The translations under genes were made by a program, and so were the position numbers. 33,509 nt of DNA from Nitrospirales bacterium (GTDB lineage Bacteria; Nitrospirota; Nitrospiria; Nitrospirales; UBA8639), in NCBI GenBank assembly GCA_029261235.1, contig JAJDBS010000180.1:1-33509 (forward strand), given 5' to 3'. The first letter of the stretch is position 1. Each line of letters starts with the position of its first letter. This document shows positions 1 through 7,469 of the stretch, in pieces. Under the pieces are notes generated by a model. That model was not told the origin of the DNA and searched no databases. It saw only the letters and a program-made list of their open reading frames with translations.

Positions 1-28
1 TGGGCAAAGGATAAAAGGCGACTGAGCT

Positions 29-535
29 ATGCCACAATTTGATTCAAATTTCTTTTCGACTTTGATTTTTTGGGAGGTGCTGTCGTTTAGCATCCTGTTC
101 TGGATACTCTACAAATATGCCTGGCCACCGATTCTGGAAACCCTCGAGACTCGAGAACGAAAGATTCGGGAGAGTTTAGACCAAGCAGAACAAAGTCGAG
201 TGACAGCAGAGCAAAAGCTCAAGGAATACGAGACCAAGCTCCAGGTTGCAGCCAAAGAGGCTGAAACACTGATGACAGAAGCGAAACAAAAAGCTCAGCA
301 ATTGCTCGATGAGAACCAGCAACGGCTTCGCGCCGACTCAGAACGTATCAAAGAAGAGGCCACTCAGGACATCGAGCGTGAACGTCGTAAAGCCATTGAC
401 GACATCAAAGGTCAGGCAGCTGATCTCGCGATTTTGGTGGCAGAGAAAGTCATAGGACGTAGCTTATCCGATGATGACCATCGTCGATTTGCAAACGAAG
501 CGTTAGCGGAAGTCGCGGCACAGTCGAAGAATTAA
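29..535 (+). CDS. atpF: ATP synthase F0 subunit b
   Basis: Subunit b forms the peripheral stalk of F1F0 ATP synthase, linking the membrane sector to the F1 head. The 168-residue product has one N-terminal membrane helix (about residues 9-28, followed by the Lys/Tyr/Ala/Trp-Pro-Pro turn) and then a long, highly charged, uninterrupted amphipathic helix (about 38-140) rich in Glu, Lys, Arg and Gln, as expected of the b dimer stalk. The length is normal for the family. The gene is followed by a strong hairpin terminator and then by opposite-strand genes, so the delta/alpha/gamma/beta/epsilon genes that usually follow atpF are not directly downstream. The genes upstream lie outside the window. It could be a b or a b' type subunit; the sequence alone does not settle this. 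Confidence 0.93.
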   Translation: MPQFDSNFFSTLIFWEVLSFSILFWILYKYAWPPILETLETRERKIRESLDQAEQSRVTAEQKLKEYETKLQVAAKEAETLMTEAKQKAQQLLDENQQRLRADSERIKEEATQDIERERRKAIDDIKGQAADLAILVAEKVIGRSLSDDDHRRFANEALAEVAAQSKN

Positions 536-622
536 CTTGCTGAATAAGAGCTCGTAGTGAAATCTGCTGTCTCGTTTTCCTATTTCCTGGAAAACTCAAT
601 CGCACACAATTGAAAACTCCTC

Positions 623-651
623 AAAGAGGGAAGCATGGCTTCCCTCTTTTT
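623..651. terminator. Intrinsic terminator between convergent atpF and larE
   Basis: A perfect 12-bp stem (arms 623-634 and 638-649) encloses a 3-nt ATG loop and ends in a T run on the plus strand, a textbook rho-independent terminator for atpF. The A run before the left arm gives the minus strand a U tail as well, so it may also stop larE transcripts. Confidence 0.9.
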
Positions 652-680
652 TTATCCATTAACTCCGGATGGCCAAAGCT

Positions 681-1490
681 CTAGTTCCCTCCACCCGCAC
701 GATATCCCTCTAAATCAATGGTTATTGATTGAAATCCCAAGTCCTTAAATCTCGCAACTAAACGAGAACGCCTCGCCTCCTCGGTAAGCATCACTATTTC
801 TGATAGTTCGACTTCAATCCGCGCAGTCTCTCCATTGTGTCGAACCCGCACCTGAGTCAAACCTTCTGCCACCAAAAACGCCTCGGCCTGCTCTACTCGG
901 GATAGCAAAGCTTTGGTGATGGGAATTCCTCGTGTAATACGAGACGACAAACATGCGGCAGCCGGCTTGTTCCAATTGGCAAGACCTAACGCCTTGGCTA
1001 ATTGGCGAATATCAGACTTGTCACATTCCGCTTCAAGCAAAGGGCTGCGGACGCCTAGCTGCTTGCCAGCGCGAATACCAGGTCGGTCTTCCCCCATATC
1101 ATCTACGTTTGTCCCATCCACGATGGCCTGCGAGCCAGAAACCTGCTGAATGCTGGTTAACAACTGGTAGAGATCCGTCTTGCAATGAAAGCACCGAGTC
1201 GCATCATTTTGCACAAATGCGGAAATCTGTAACTGATCGGTTTCCACAACTTGCAGTTCAATACCGATTGCCTCACATAATCGATGGGCATCTTCCAGCT
1301 CACTCGCCGGCAAGGTGGGGGATGCGGCAATGATGGCCTTGGCTGATTTGCCAAGCACATCAACCGCAACCTTCAAGACGACAGTACTATCGACACCACC
1401 AGAGAACGCGACGACGACCGACCCCAAACGTTGAAGCACTTTCTGGAGATTGAGATATTTGAGTTCTAGGCCTTCTTCAAGATTCAACAT
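681..1490 (-). CDS. larE: LarE-type ATP-dependent sacrificial sulfur transferase
   Basis: This is an N-type ATP pyrophosphatase (adenine nucleotide alpha-hydrolase) family protein. LarE adenylates and then sulfurates the pyridinium dicarboxylate precursor of the nickel-pincer nucleotide cofactor of lactate racemase and related enzymes. The PP-loop SGGVDST lies at about residues 30-36, followed by the family's RCFHCKTDLY segment and, at about 180, the ACLSSR segment. The Cys of ACLSSR matches the sacrificial cysteine of Lactobacillus LarE, so a one-turnover mechanism is likely. The 269-residue length is typical. The start overlaps the end of rlmN by 14 bp on the same strand, indicating translational coupling. 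No larA, larB or larC is visible in the window, so the substrate is unconfirmed here. Confidence 0.88.
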   Translation of the reverse strand: MLNLEEGLELKYLNLQKVLQRLGSVVVAFSGGVDSTVVLKVAVDVLGKSAKAIIAASPTLPASELEDAHRLCEAIGIELQVVETDQLQISAFVQNDATRCFHCKTDLYQLLTSIQQVSGSQAIVDGTNVDDMGEDRPGIRAGKQLGVRSPLLEAECDKSDIRQLAKALGLANWNKPAAACLSSRITRGIPITKALLSRVEQAEAFLVAEGLTQVRVRHNGETARIEVELSEIVMLTEEARRSRLVARFKDLGFQSITIDLEGYRAGGGN

Positions 1491-2574
1491 GAATTGGAAG
1501 TGCTCTCTTGTTATGAGTCGGTAATATTTCTAGCACCTCCGAAGCGGATCGTCCCAATTGCCCACATGCTCCTAACACATCGTCCCCACGGCTTTTGCGA
1601 AGAAACACATCCAGCCCGCGGCTTCGGATGGTCCTCTGAAACGTCTCAATAACATCAGGAGCTGGCCGTCGAAATGAATTACCAGGAAACTCGTTGAAGG
1701 GAATTAAATTAATCTTACAGCGCAAGCCTCGAAGTAAGGTGGCCAGACGATTCGCATCTTCTACTGAATCGTTCACTCCAGCCAACAAGACATATTCGAA
1801 TGTTAGGGGTCGCTCAGAATCTTCTAGGTACGTGCGACACGCGCTGAGCAAGGCTTCCAAATTATAACGTGCATTCACAGCTGGCATCAGATGTTCACGT
1901 TGCGCATTCGTGGTTCCGTTTAGCGAAACCGCCAAATTCACGCCCAAACGACGGATATCTGGAAATCGGGGAATCCATCCGGCTGTCGACACAGTAATCC
2001 GTCGCGGAGAAAAGCCAACTCCCCACTCTAGATTCGTGAGCCGTCGTATGGCCTCAGCGACCTCGTCAAAATTCATCAACGGTTCACCCATCCCCATAAA
2101 CACCATTGAGGTAATGTGGTCTCCTTCTGGCATCTCGGCTTGCACATTCAGCACTTGTCCAACAATTTCATGGGCACGCAAGTTTCGCTTCATCCCCATC
2201 TGTGCCGTTAAACAAAACTCGCAATCCAAGGCGCAGCCGACCTGCGAAGAAATGCACAACGTCCGCCGACGCTCCTCCGGTATCAAAACTGTTTCCACGG
2301 CCAGATCATCGGCTAAACGCCACAAAAATTTTTCCGTGCCATCTCGAGCAATTTGACGAGAGATCTCTTTGTCCTGGTGAATCGTCGCCACCTGCCGCAA
2401 GCGCTGTCGGTCAATTTTTGACAAATTCGTCATGGCATCAATATCGGACACCCGATGCTGATAGAGCCATTGTAAAAGTTGCTGGGTTCGGTAACGAGGC
2501 CAGCTGAGTCCTTGCGTCAACTCTTCGACTTCATGAACCGTCAGGGATAAGAGATTCACAGGCGATGTCTTCAT
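1477..2574 (-). CDS. rlmN: Dual-specificity 23S rRNA/tRNA (adenine-C2) methyltransferase RlmN
   Basis: This radical SAM enzyme methylates C2 of A2503 in 23S rRNA and of A37 in some tRNAs. The 365-residue product shows the iron-sulfur motif CX3CX2C (Cys114, Cys118, Cys121), the GMGEPLMNFD segment of the SAM site, and the C-terminal cysteine of the GDDVLGACGQL motif (Cys337), which forms the transient protein-RNA adduct. The N-terminal RlmN domain (about 10-95) has the usual accessory fold sequence. It is the promoter-proximal gene of a two-gene unit with larE. The roughly 550-bp AT-rich spacer upstream should hold the promoter. Confidence 0.96.
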   Translation of the reverse strand: MKTSPVNLLSLTVHEVEELTQGLSWPRYRTQQLLQWLYQHRVSDIDAMTNLSKIDRQRLRQVATIHQDKEISRQIARDGTEKFLWRLADDLAVETVLIPEERRRTLCISSQVGCALDCEFCLTAQMGMKRNLRAHEIVGQVLNVQAEMPEGDHITSMVFMGMGEPLMNFDEVAEAIRRLTNLEWGVGFSPRRITVSTAGWIPRFPDIRRLGVNLAVSLNGTTNAQREHLMPAVNARYNLEALLSACRTYLEDSERPLTFEYVLLAGVNDSVEDANRLATLLRGLRCKINLIPFNEFPGNSFRRPAPDVIETFQRTIRSRGLDVFLRKSRGDDVLGACGQLGRSASEVLEILPTHNKRALPIHVES

Positions 2575-3066
2575 TTTCGTGTCATGCTCAATTTCATAAA
2601 AAATAATGGCAAATCATACCATCTCATACCCAAGACATGGCGAAAAATATTATCAACAACACAACTAATGCTCGGCCTTAATACTTATCTACATATAGAT
2701 ATCTGAGTGAAAGTAAAATCTATAGAAGTGCAATGACCAATTTTTGCTTTTCGGTGACATTTCGATAATGTTAGATTTCTTAGGCTTAATGGTCAAAGCA
2801 TAGTTCATAGATAGTACGAGTTATTCTCATATTTCTTAAAATACACGGGCACACTATGAAAAAAATTACAACTACATAATTGTACGATATAGCACTATAT
2901 GTTGATTGACTAGAAATTTAATGACACCTCCAGTTGGCTATCATGCTAGCTACCGCAGCGACTAGGCATCGACATCACAATCATACCATTTATCTGATTC
3001 AGCTAAATCATCATTTGCATATTTATAGCAAGTCCAACATAAAAAACAAAAATCAAAGCCTGCTTA
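2575..3066. other. AT-rich intergenic spacer without recognisable gene
   Basis: About 490 bp between the divergent rlmN and HARE-HTH genes. It is clearly more AT-rich than its surroundings, with many short A/T runs and stop codons in all frames. I found no ORF with a start and Shine-Dalgarno, no tRNA signature and no strong terminator. It probably carries the rlmN promoter and may contain an upstream regulatory region or an unrecognised small RNA. Confidence 0.5.
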
Positions 3067-3095
3067 TTGACATTGCTTTAAAACACGCATAAAAT
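3067..3095 (+). promoter_or_regulatory. Strong sigma-70-type promoter for the HARE-HTH gene
   Basis: TTGACA (3067-3072) and TAAAAT (3090-3095) are separated by exactly 17 bp. The -35 box is a perfect consensus and the -10 box matches at five of six positions. It lies 30 bp upstream of the ATG at 3125, leaving room for a short leader with a GGTGGAG Shine-Dalgarno at about 3111-3117. Confidence 0.72.
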
Positions 3096-3124
3096 TTCAT
3101 ACAACATATGGTGGAGCTTGGAAA

Positions 3125-3649
3125 ATGGAGAATCAAGATGACGAACTCGAAGATATTCTTGGGGGTCTGGAACAACGGATCAGAGTGTACGAACGCAAAC
3201 GCAAGGAGCTTCAAAAGAAGCGGGAGCAATTAGGTGAAGAAATCGCTACGGTTGAGAAATACTTGGAGCTGGCAAAAACCTTGTATCGAGTGGAAGCTGA
3301 CAAAACGAAATTGGCCAGCCTCTCAATCCAAATTGCCGCTCACGAAACGGGGCAAGTGTCGTCATCTGACGCCGACGTCGCGGTCAAATCACGCGAGATT
3401 CTCTTGGGGCGGAGTAAGTATGTCGGACGAAGCGTCCCGGATGCGGTGTACATGGTTTTGCAAGAGATAGGTGGCCCGCTCCATGCCAAGGATTTGTATC
3501 AGCGACTAAGAGAGGGTGGAATGCCAATTAGAGGAAAAACTCCAGTCACATCGATTGCCACGTCCTTAAAACGAGACCCTCGATTTCGAAAAGTAGGGCC
3601 CAATACATTCGAAGTCAGTCAAAGTAAGCCGTTAACAAAAGTGGTCTGA
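3125..3649 (+). CDS. Coiled-coil protein with C-terminal HARE-HTH winged helix
   Basis: The 174-residue product has an acidic N-terminus, a Lys/Arg/Glu-rich coiled coil (about residues 12-80), a short linker, and a C-terminal winged-helix domain (about 100-165). The domain includes the pattern SVPDAVYMVLQEIGGPLHAK, then KDLYQRLREGG, then TSIATSLKRDPRF and a final beta wing. This matches the HARE-HTH fold (HB1/ASXL/RpoE-delta type), a DNA- or RNA-polymerase-associated module. Family knowledge suggests chromatin-like or transcription roles; the specific job here is unknown. It is transcribed from the strong promoter at 3067-3095 and probably together with the small basic peptide gene 49 bp downstream, as no terminator lies between them. 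Confidence 0.82.
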   Translation: MENQDDELEDILGGLEQRIRVYERKRKELQKKREQLGEEIATVEKYLELAKTLYRVEADKTKLASLSIQIAAHETGQVSSSDADVAVKSREILLGRSKYVGRSVPDAVYMVLQEIGGPLHAKDLYQRLREGGMPIRGKTPVTSIATSLKRDPRFRKVGPNTFEVSQSKPLTKVV

Positions 3650-3698
3650 CGAAAGCATGATCCAAGAGTTCCCTTCTCAGTGAAAGGAGGTGAGTGAC

Positions 3699-3785
3699 TT
3701 GGCAGTGACAAAAACGAAAGCCGCTCCAAAGAAAAAAGCAGCATCAGCGAAACCAAAAGCAAGAGCTGCAACAAAAAAGAAGTAA
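3699..3785 (+). CDS. 28-residue Lys/Ala-rich basic peptide (histone H1-tail-like)
   Basis: A very small gene with a TTG start at 3699, preceded 8 nt upstream by GGAGG (3686-3690) inside AAAGGAGGTGA, a near-perfect complement of the 16S rRNA 3' end. The product begins MAVTKTKAAPKKK and ends in three lysines before TAA. By count it has 10 Lys, 1 Arg and 9 Ala in 28 residues, no acidic residue and several Pro/Ser/Thr. This composition resembles the C-terminal tails of histone H1 and bacterial histone-like basic proteins. The very strong ribosome site and the strong terminator directly downstream support a real, well-expressed gene. It follows the HARE-HTH gene and may act with it on DNA (inference). 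An in-frame GTG at 3690 is possible but overlaps the Shine-Dalgarno. Confidence 0.68.
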   Translation: MAVTKTKAAPKKKAASAKPKARAATKKK

Positions 3786-3808
3786 TTTGACAGTCCCGCC
3801 AGAAGTAC

Positions 3809-3848
3809 CGCCGGGGGTAGGGCCACCTGCTCTCGGCGTGTTTTTTTT
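3809..3848 (+). terminator. Intrinsic terminator after the basic peptide gene
   Basis: CGCCG (3809-3813) pairs with CGGCG (3834-3838). Inside it a second stretch, GGGTAGG with CCTGCTC, pairs using G-T wobbles around a GCCA loop. Eight T residues follow at 3841-3848. It ends the HARE-HTH/basic-peptide transcription unit. Confidence 0.85.
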
Positions 3849-3951
3849 GCCTCAGATTTTTCTATTAAACCATAAACCCTGTACCATCACTCTTTAGACA
3901 TAGGCTAGGGAGCAAACCTTCGTGTGCTGCACCAAGCCTTAGTACAAAACG

Positions 3952-4767
3952 ATGCCACTTTCCATCACCGAAATTGACGACCTCACACAAACAGCCATTC
4001 AGGCAGCACGGCTAGGTGGCGCCATTCTTCAAGATTATGCCAAAAAAGGATTCAAAGTTCATTCAAAAGGAGAGTCCATCAACCTCGTTACCGAAGCAGA
4101 CTTACAATCGGAAAAAGCGATCATTCAGTCGATTCGAAAAGCATTTCCAGAGCATCAGATTCTAAGTGAAGAACAAGGCCTACAAGACATTCCTGAACAT
4201 CCCATCAAATGGATCATTGACCCACTCGACGGAACCGTCAACTTTGCCCATGGCTTTCCGATGTATAACGTCTCAATTGGTGTGGAATACGAGGGCACTT
4301 CCGTCATCGGAGTCATCTACGATCCTACGCGAGATGAACTCTTCTTGGGTCAACAGGGACGCGGCGCGACACTCAATGACACACCCATTCATGTATCAAG
4401 TAAACCCAAAATCGCCGAAGCGTTACTGGTCACAGGGTTTGCCTATGATATCCACACCGCCACAGACACCAACCTCAAAGAATTCTGTGCTTTCACTGTA
4501 CGCGCTGGAGGCATGCGTCGTACCGGAACCGCCGCCATTGACCTCGCCTACATTGCCTGTGGCCGCCTCGATGGTTTCTGGGAACTCCAGCTCAAGCCCT
4601 GGGACACGGCTGCAGGAAAAATCATTGTGGAAGAAGCGGGCGGAAAAATCACAAACTATGCAGGAGAACCCTACTCCATTTATGGCACAACTCTCCTCGC
4701 GAGCAACGGCCTCATTCACAATGACATGATCGAAATACTACAGACTACGAGGGTGGGTATTGAATAA
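3952..4767 (+). CDS. suhB: Inositol monophosphatase family protein (SuhB-like)
   Basis: A Mg2+-dependent, Li+-sensitive phosphatase of the IMPase/FBPase superfamily that hydrolyses inositol-1-phosphate or related sugar phosphates. All metal-site motifs are present in 271 residues: LVTEAD (45-50), SEEQG with Glu73/Glu74, the signature WIIDPLDGTVNF with Asp90, Asp93, Gly94 and Thr95, and the C-terminal PWDTAAG with Asp218. The length is normal. An in-frame TAG lies 12 bp before the ATG, so this is the first possible start, although the Shine-Dalgarno is weak. E. coli SuhB also affects rRNA transcription; whether this one does is unknown, so the symbol is given by family only. The gene stands alone, followed by a repeat-bearing non-coding stretch. 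Confidence 0.9.
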   Translation: MPLSITEIDDLTQTAIQAARLGGAILQDYAKKGFKVHSKGESINLVTEADLQSEKAIIQSIRKAFPEHQILSEEQGLQDIPEHPIKWIIDPLDGTVNFAHGFPMYNVSIGVEYEGTSVIGVIYDPTRDELFLGQQGRGATLNDTPIHVSSKPKIAEALLVTGFAYDIHTATDTNLKEFCAFTVRAGGMRRTGTAAIDLAYIACGRLDGFWELQLKPWDTAAGKIIVEEAGGKITNYAGEPYSIYGTTLLASNGLIHNDMIEILQTTRVGIE

Positions 4768-4826
4768 TGAGAATATCAAAGAGTAAGCAGACCTAGGAAC
4801 GCATTGCATATCAGCGGCTTCGAGGC

Positions 4827-4976
4827 GGTTCAAAAATGTCAGTCCAGAAAGGCGCCGCCAAATTTTGGCAGGGAGCGTACACGCAGTACGTGAGCACTCA
4901 AAATAGGCGACCTGCCTGCGCGAAGCCGCTCCGGCGAAGGCAGGGAACGCCACTGGCGGCTTTTACCAATAGAACC
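4827..4976 (+). repeat. MITE-like palindromic repeat, copy A
   Basis: The left end GGTTCAAAAATGTCAGTCCAG and the right end, whose reverse complement starts GGTTCTATTGGTAAAAGCC, form an imperfect terminal inverted repeat. The interior holds GCGTAC..GCAGTACGTGAGCAC followed by GGCGACCTGCCT and the hairpin GCCG-CTC-CGGC flanked by CCTGCCT/AGGCAGG, then GAACGCC..GGCGG. The block from about 4874 to 4950 is plainly homologous, in the same orientation, to 21173-21264 (copy B). No coding capacity is credible. The family resembles dispersed intergenic repeats I recall from Nitrospira genomes (memory, not checked). Confidence 0.72.
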
Positions 4977-5729
4977 GACGAGACAATGAACCGATACTCT
5001 GCAGTTCTGTGCATACATGCTTTCCCGCCATTCATCTACGAAATTCCTGAATGAATCCAGAGACCACGGTGAGTTCTGTGGCCATAGAGCGTTCGAAACA
5101 TTCTATTGGTATTATTCCATCATTGTGACATACTCCCGAGATTAGCTCGACTGCCCCTCTAACAGTCCCTCTAATTTGTAATAATTTAGCATGACTCTTA
5201 AACAGCTGGAGTGGAGTTCTCGCTTATAGAGAGCTCCCCCTTTTACTGATGCACAGAACGTTTGAAGCTGTGCCCGAGTAGGAGGAATGGTGGCCGTGCC
5301 CATTCTCTCGAAACTGAATGCCTTCAACAGCGTCATCTGGTACCCTGACAAGGGCTGCCATACAGGACCAATTACTTCCCGCCTCACCGATCGTTCTTTC
5401 ATTCACTCCTTTTCCTCAAAAAAATACGACAAAAAACCTTCTCTCATCAGTGAAGAAAAACTCGACCATTCTTCTCTCTCTGATGGATCGCACATCGCTG
5501 TCCATCTAGACTATTCTGAGCGCTGCTACGGCATCTCAAGCCGATTGAGCTCTTCCCTTTGTTGGGCCCACAGGAGATCACCGTCCACACTCGGCAGAAG
5601 CAGTGGCCTGAAAAACATGAATCATCTCATTGCTACCAATTTTTCCAACAAAAGATCGTTCATTGCTTTCCACAACTGGGCACTCTGTGTTCGAAGCATC
5701 ACGGCAATCCATTTCCCAAAAAGTGAAGC
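4977..5729. other. About 750 bp with no convincing gene
   Basis: No recognisable domain, tRNA or terminator was found. Two antisense open frames compete. A plus frame at 5287-5733 ends in an ATGA overlap with the downstream response regulator, but its translation is rich in Ser, His, Arg and Cys and looks non-coding. A minus frame at 5142-5402 (86 residues, with AGGAG three nt before its ATG) has a more protein-like composition but matches nothing I know. The minus frame could be a small hypothetical gene (probability about 0.2). The stretch probably also holds the promoter for the response regulator gene starting at 5730. Confidence 0.4.
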
Positions 5730-6224
5730 ATGAAAAATCAGTCTCTCCGCCATATTCTTCTCGTAGAAGATGACGATGATCATGCAGAACTCATTGCCCG
5801 ATCATTCCAGGCCTTAAATCTCCATCCTCCTCAATTGGCCGGGACAATCCAAGAAGCTCGGCAAGCCATCGAAGTGATCATGCCGGATCTGATGATCGTT
5901 GATCTCACACTTCCAGATGGCAAAGGCATCGAACTCCTTCCCCACAACAAAGACGATGTCCTCTTTCCGGTTCTTATCTTAAGCGGTCAAGGAGACGAGG
6001 CCATTGCGGTTGAATCGATCAAAAGAGGCGCATTGGACTATGTGGTCAAATCCAATGAAAGCTTCGCGACCCTGCCAAAGCTTGTCGAGCATGCTCTTCG
6101 TGAATGGGAAATAATCCTCGATCGAAAACGCGTGATGCATGCACTCCAAGAGAGTGAGCAACGCTTGCGTCAGGCAAAAAAAAATGGAAGCACTGGGGAC
6201 GTTAGCCGGTGGGATTGCACATGA
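5730..6224 (+). CDS. Response-regulator receiver domain, N-terminal part of a frameshifted REC-kinase-REC hybrid
   Basis: Residues 7-125 form a CheY-like receiver: acidic pocket Asp14/Asp15 in LLVEDDDDHAELI, phosphoacceptor Asp58 in MIVDLTLPDGKG, Ser85 in LILSGQ and Lys107 in YVVKSN. A helical linker of the HALQESEQRLRQAK type follows, which normally runs straight into a histidine kinase H-box. Here a run of nine A residues (6176-6184) puts the next segment in the +1 frame, and this frame ends 40 bp later at 6224. Removing one A would join it without a gap to the kinase ORF that continues to 7320. It should therefore be seen as the first third of a hybrid kinase of about 530 residues, unless slippage or independent translation makes two proteins. 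Confidence 0.85.
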   Translation: MKNQSLRHILLVEDDDDHAELIARSFQALNLHPPQLAGTIQEARQAIEVIMPDLMIVDLTLPDGKGIELLPHNKDDVLFPVLILSGQGDEAIAVESIKRGALDYVVKSNESFATLPKLVEHALREWEIILDRKRVMHALQESEQRLRQAKKNGSTGDVSRWDCT

Positions 6225-7320
6225 TTTCAACAACATTCTGTCAGCAATTTTAGGCTATACCCAACTAGCCAGGATCAAAGCCCAAGCCAATAAAGCTCTA
6301 CAAGATGATCTATCTCAAATTGAACAAGCCGGAGATCGCGCCAAACATCTAATCCAACAAATCTTGGCGTTTGGTCGGCAATCATCGGTCGACACACGAC
6401 TACCAGCGGGGCTGAGGAGAATTATCACGGAAATTCTGCAATTACTTCGTCCTACGTTGCCGACCACCATTGAAGTGCAAACGCATCTCTCCGTCACGAA
6501 CGATACGGCCTTTGTGGATTCCAGCCAAATCCACCAAGTCCTCGTCAACTTATGTGCCAATGCCGAAAATGGAATGCGTGAAACAGGAGGGATCTTAAAC
6601 ATTGGTCTTCAAGAGACGTATATTGAGCAATCCTTTGCCGATCAACATCCACCGCTTCAAAGAGGAAATCATTTGGCGATCACCATCTCAGATACCGGAC
6701 CGGGCATCCCGCTAGAGATTCTTGATCGCATCTTCGATCCTTTTTTCACCACGAAAAATATCGGGGAAGGAACTGGGCTTGGACTCTCCGTCGCCCATGG
6801 CATTATCACACAACACCAAGGTGCCATTACGGTCAGCAGCCAAATTGGCCAGGGCGCAACCTTCACCGTCTATCTTCAACAGATCGATCCGCCAGCACAT
6901 GCACCTCCTGCCAAGCAACCATTGGACGTTTCGTTGCAAGGCACCGGCCGAATCCTATTCATTGATGACGAAGAACCGCTTGTGTTTCTTGGCCAGAAAG
7001 TCCTCGAGTCATACGGGTATGAAGTCATCCCATATACAAATAGCCTGGAAGCCTTCGCTGAATTTCAAGCGAACCCTGATCGATATGATGCCATCATTAC
7101 GGACCAAACCATGCCTCAAATCACCGGGGAAGCTCTTGCTCGCAAAGCATTGAAAATTCGGCCAGACCTACCCATTATCTTATTAACCGGCTTCAGTCAC
7201 ACGATCACGGCTGAAACGGCCAAATCAATTGGCGTACACGCCTTTCTCTTAAAGCCTCTCTTACCCCATCAACTAGGAAAAACCCTTAAACATGCATTGA
7301 CTCACACTCACAAAAAATAG
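6184..7320 (+). CDS. Histidine kinase-receiver, C-terminal part of the frameshifted hybrid
   Basis: The open frame runs from an ATG at 6139, but homology starts at the ATG formed by the end of the A9 run (6184): MEALGTLAGGIAHDFNNIL, the H-box of the HDFNN class with the phosphorylated His in it. Next come the dimerisation helices, the ATP-binding domain (N-box around VNLCANAENGM, G1 box DTGPGIP, F-box RIFDPFFTTK, G2 box GEGTGLGLSVAHGI), and a C-terminal receiver (IDDEE, phosphoacceptor Asp in IITDQTMPQ, LLTGF, LKPL). The normally conserved Asn of the N-box region is present within CANAENG. No Shine-Dalgarno is evident before 6139 or 6184, so this part probably depends on the upstream receiver frame by frameshifting, transcript slippage or a sequence error. 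Partner and signal are unknown; no transmembrane segment is seen, so it is cytoplasmic. Confidence 0.85.
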   Translation: MEALGTLAGGIAHDFNNILSAILGYTQLARIKAQANKALQDDLSQIEQAGDRAKHLIQQILAFGRQSSVDTRLPAGLRRIITEILQLLRPTLPTTIEVQTHLSVTNDTAFVDSSQIHQVLVNLCANAENGMRETGGILNIGLQETYIEQSFADQHPPLQRGNHLAITISDTGPGIPLEILDRIFDPFFTTKNIGEGTGLGLSVAHGIITQHQGAITVSSQIGQGATFTVYLQQIDPPAHAPPAKQPLDVSLQGTGRILFIDDEEPLVFLGQKVLESYGYEVIPYTNSLEAFAEFQANPDRYDAIITDQTMPQITGEALARKALKIRPDLPIILLTGFSHTITAETAKSIGVHAFLLKPLLPHQLGKTLKHALTHTHKK

Positions 7321-7469
7321 CCTTCCTCCATACTCAAAACCCTACACCGGACAATCACAAATGAACACAGTGGAACAAAGCCTTCCCCTTATCTGACTTC
7401 ACCTAGACCTGCCTCAATTGCGCTATCGAGGCCTTTAGCATGCTTCAAGAAAAACTTCGCTGAAAATAT

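Noticed and set aside
4836..5054. 72-codon plus frame
   Set aside because: It lies mostly inside MITE-like copy A; it arises from the repeat sequence.
5287..5733. 148-codon plus frame ending in ATGA overlap with the response regulator
   Set aside because: The overlap looks like coupling, but the composition is non-coding-like, no family is seen, and GGAGG sits only 1 nt from the ATG.
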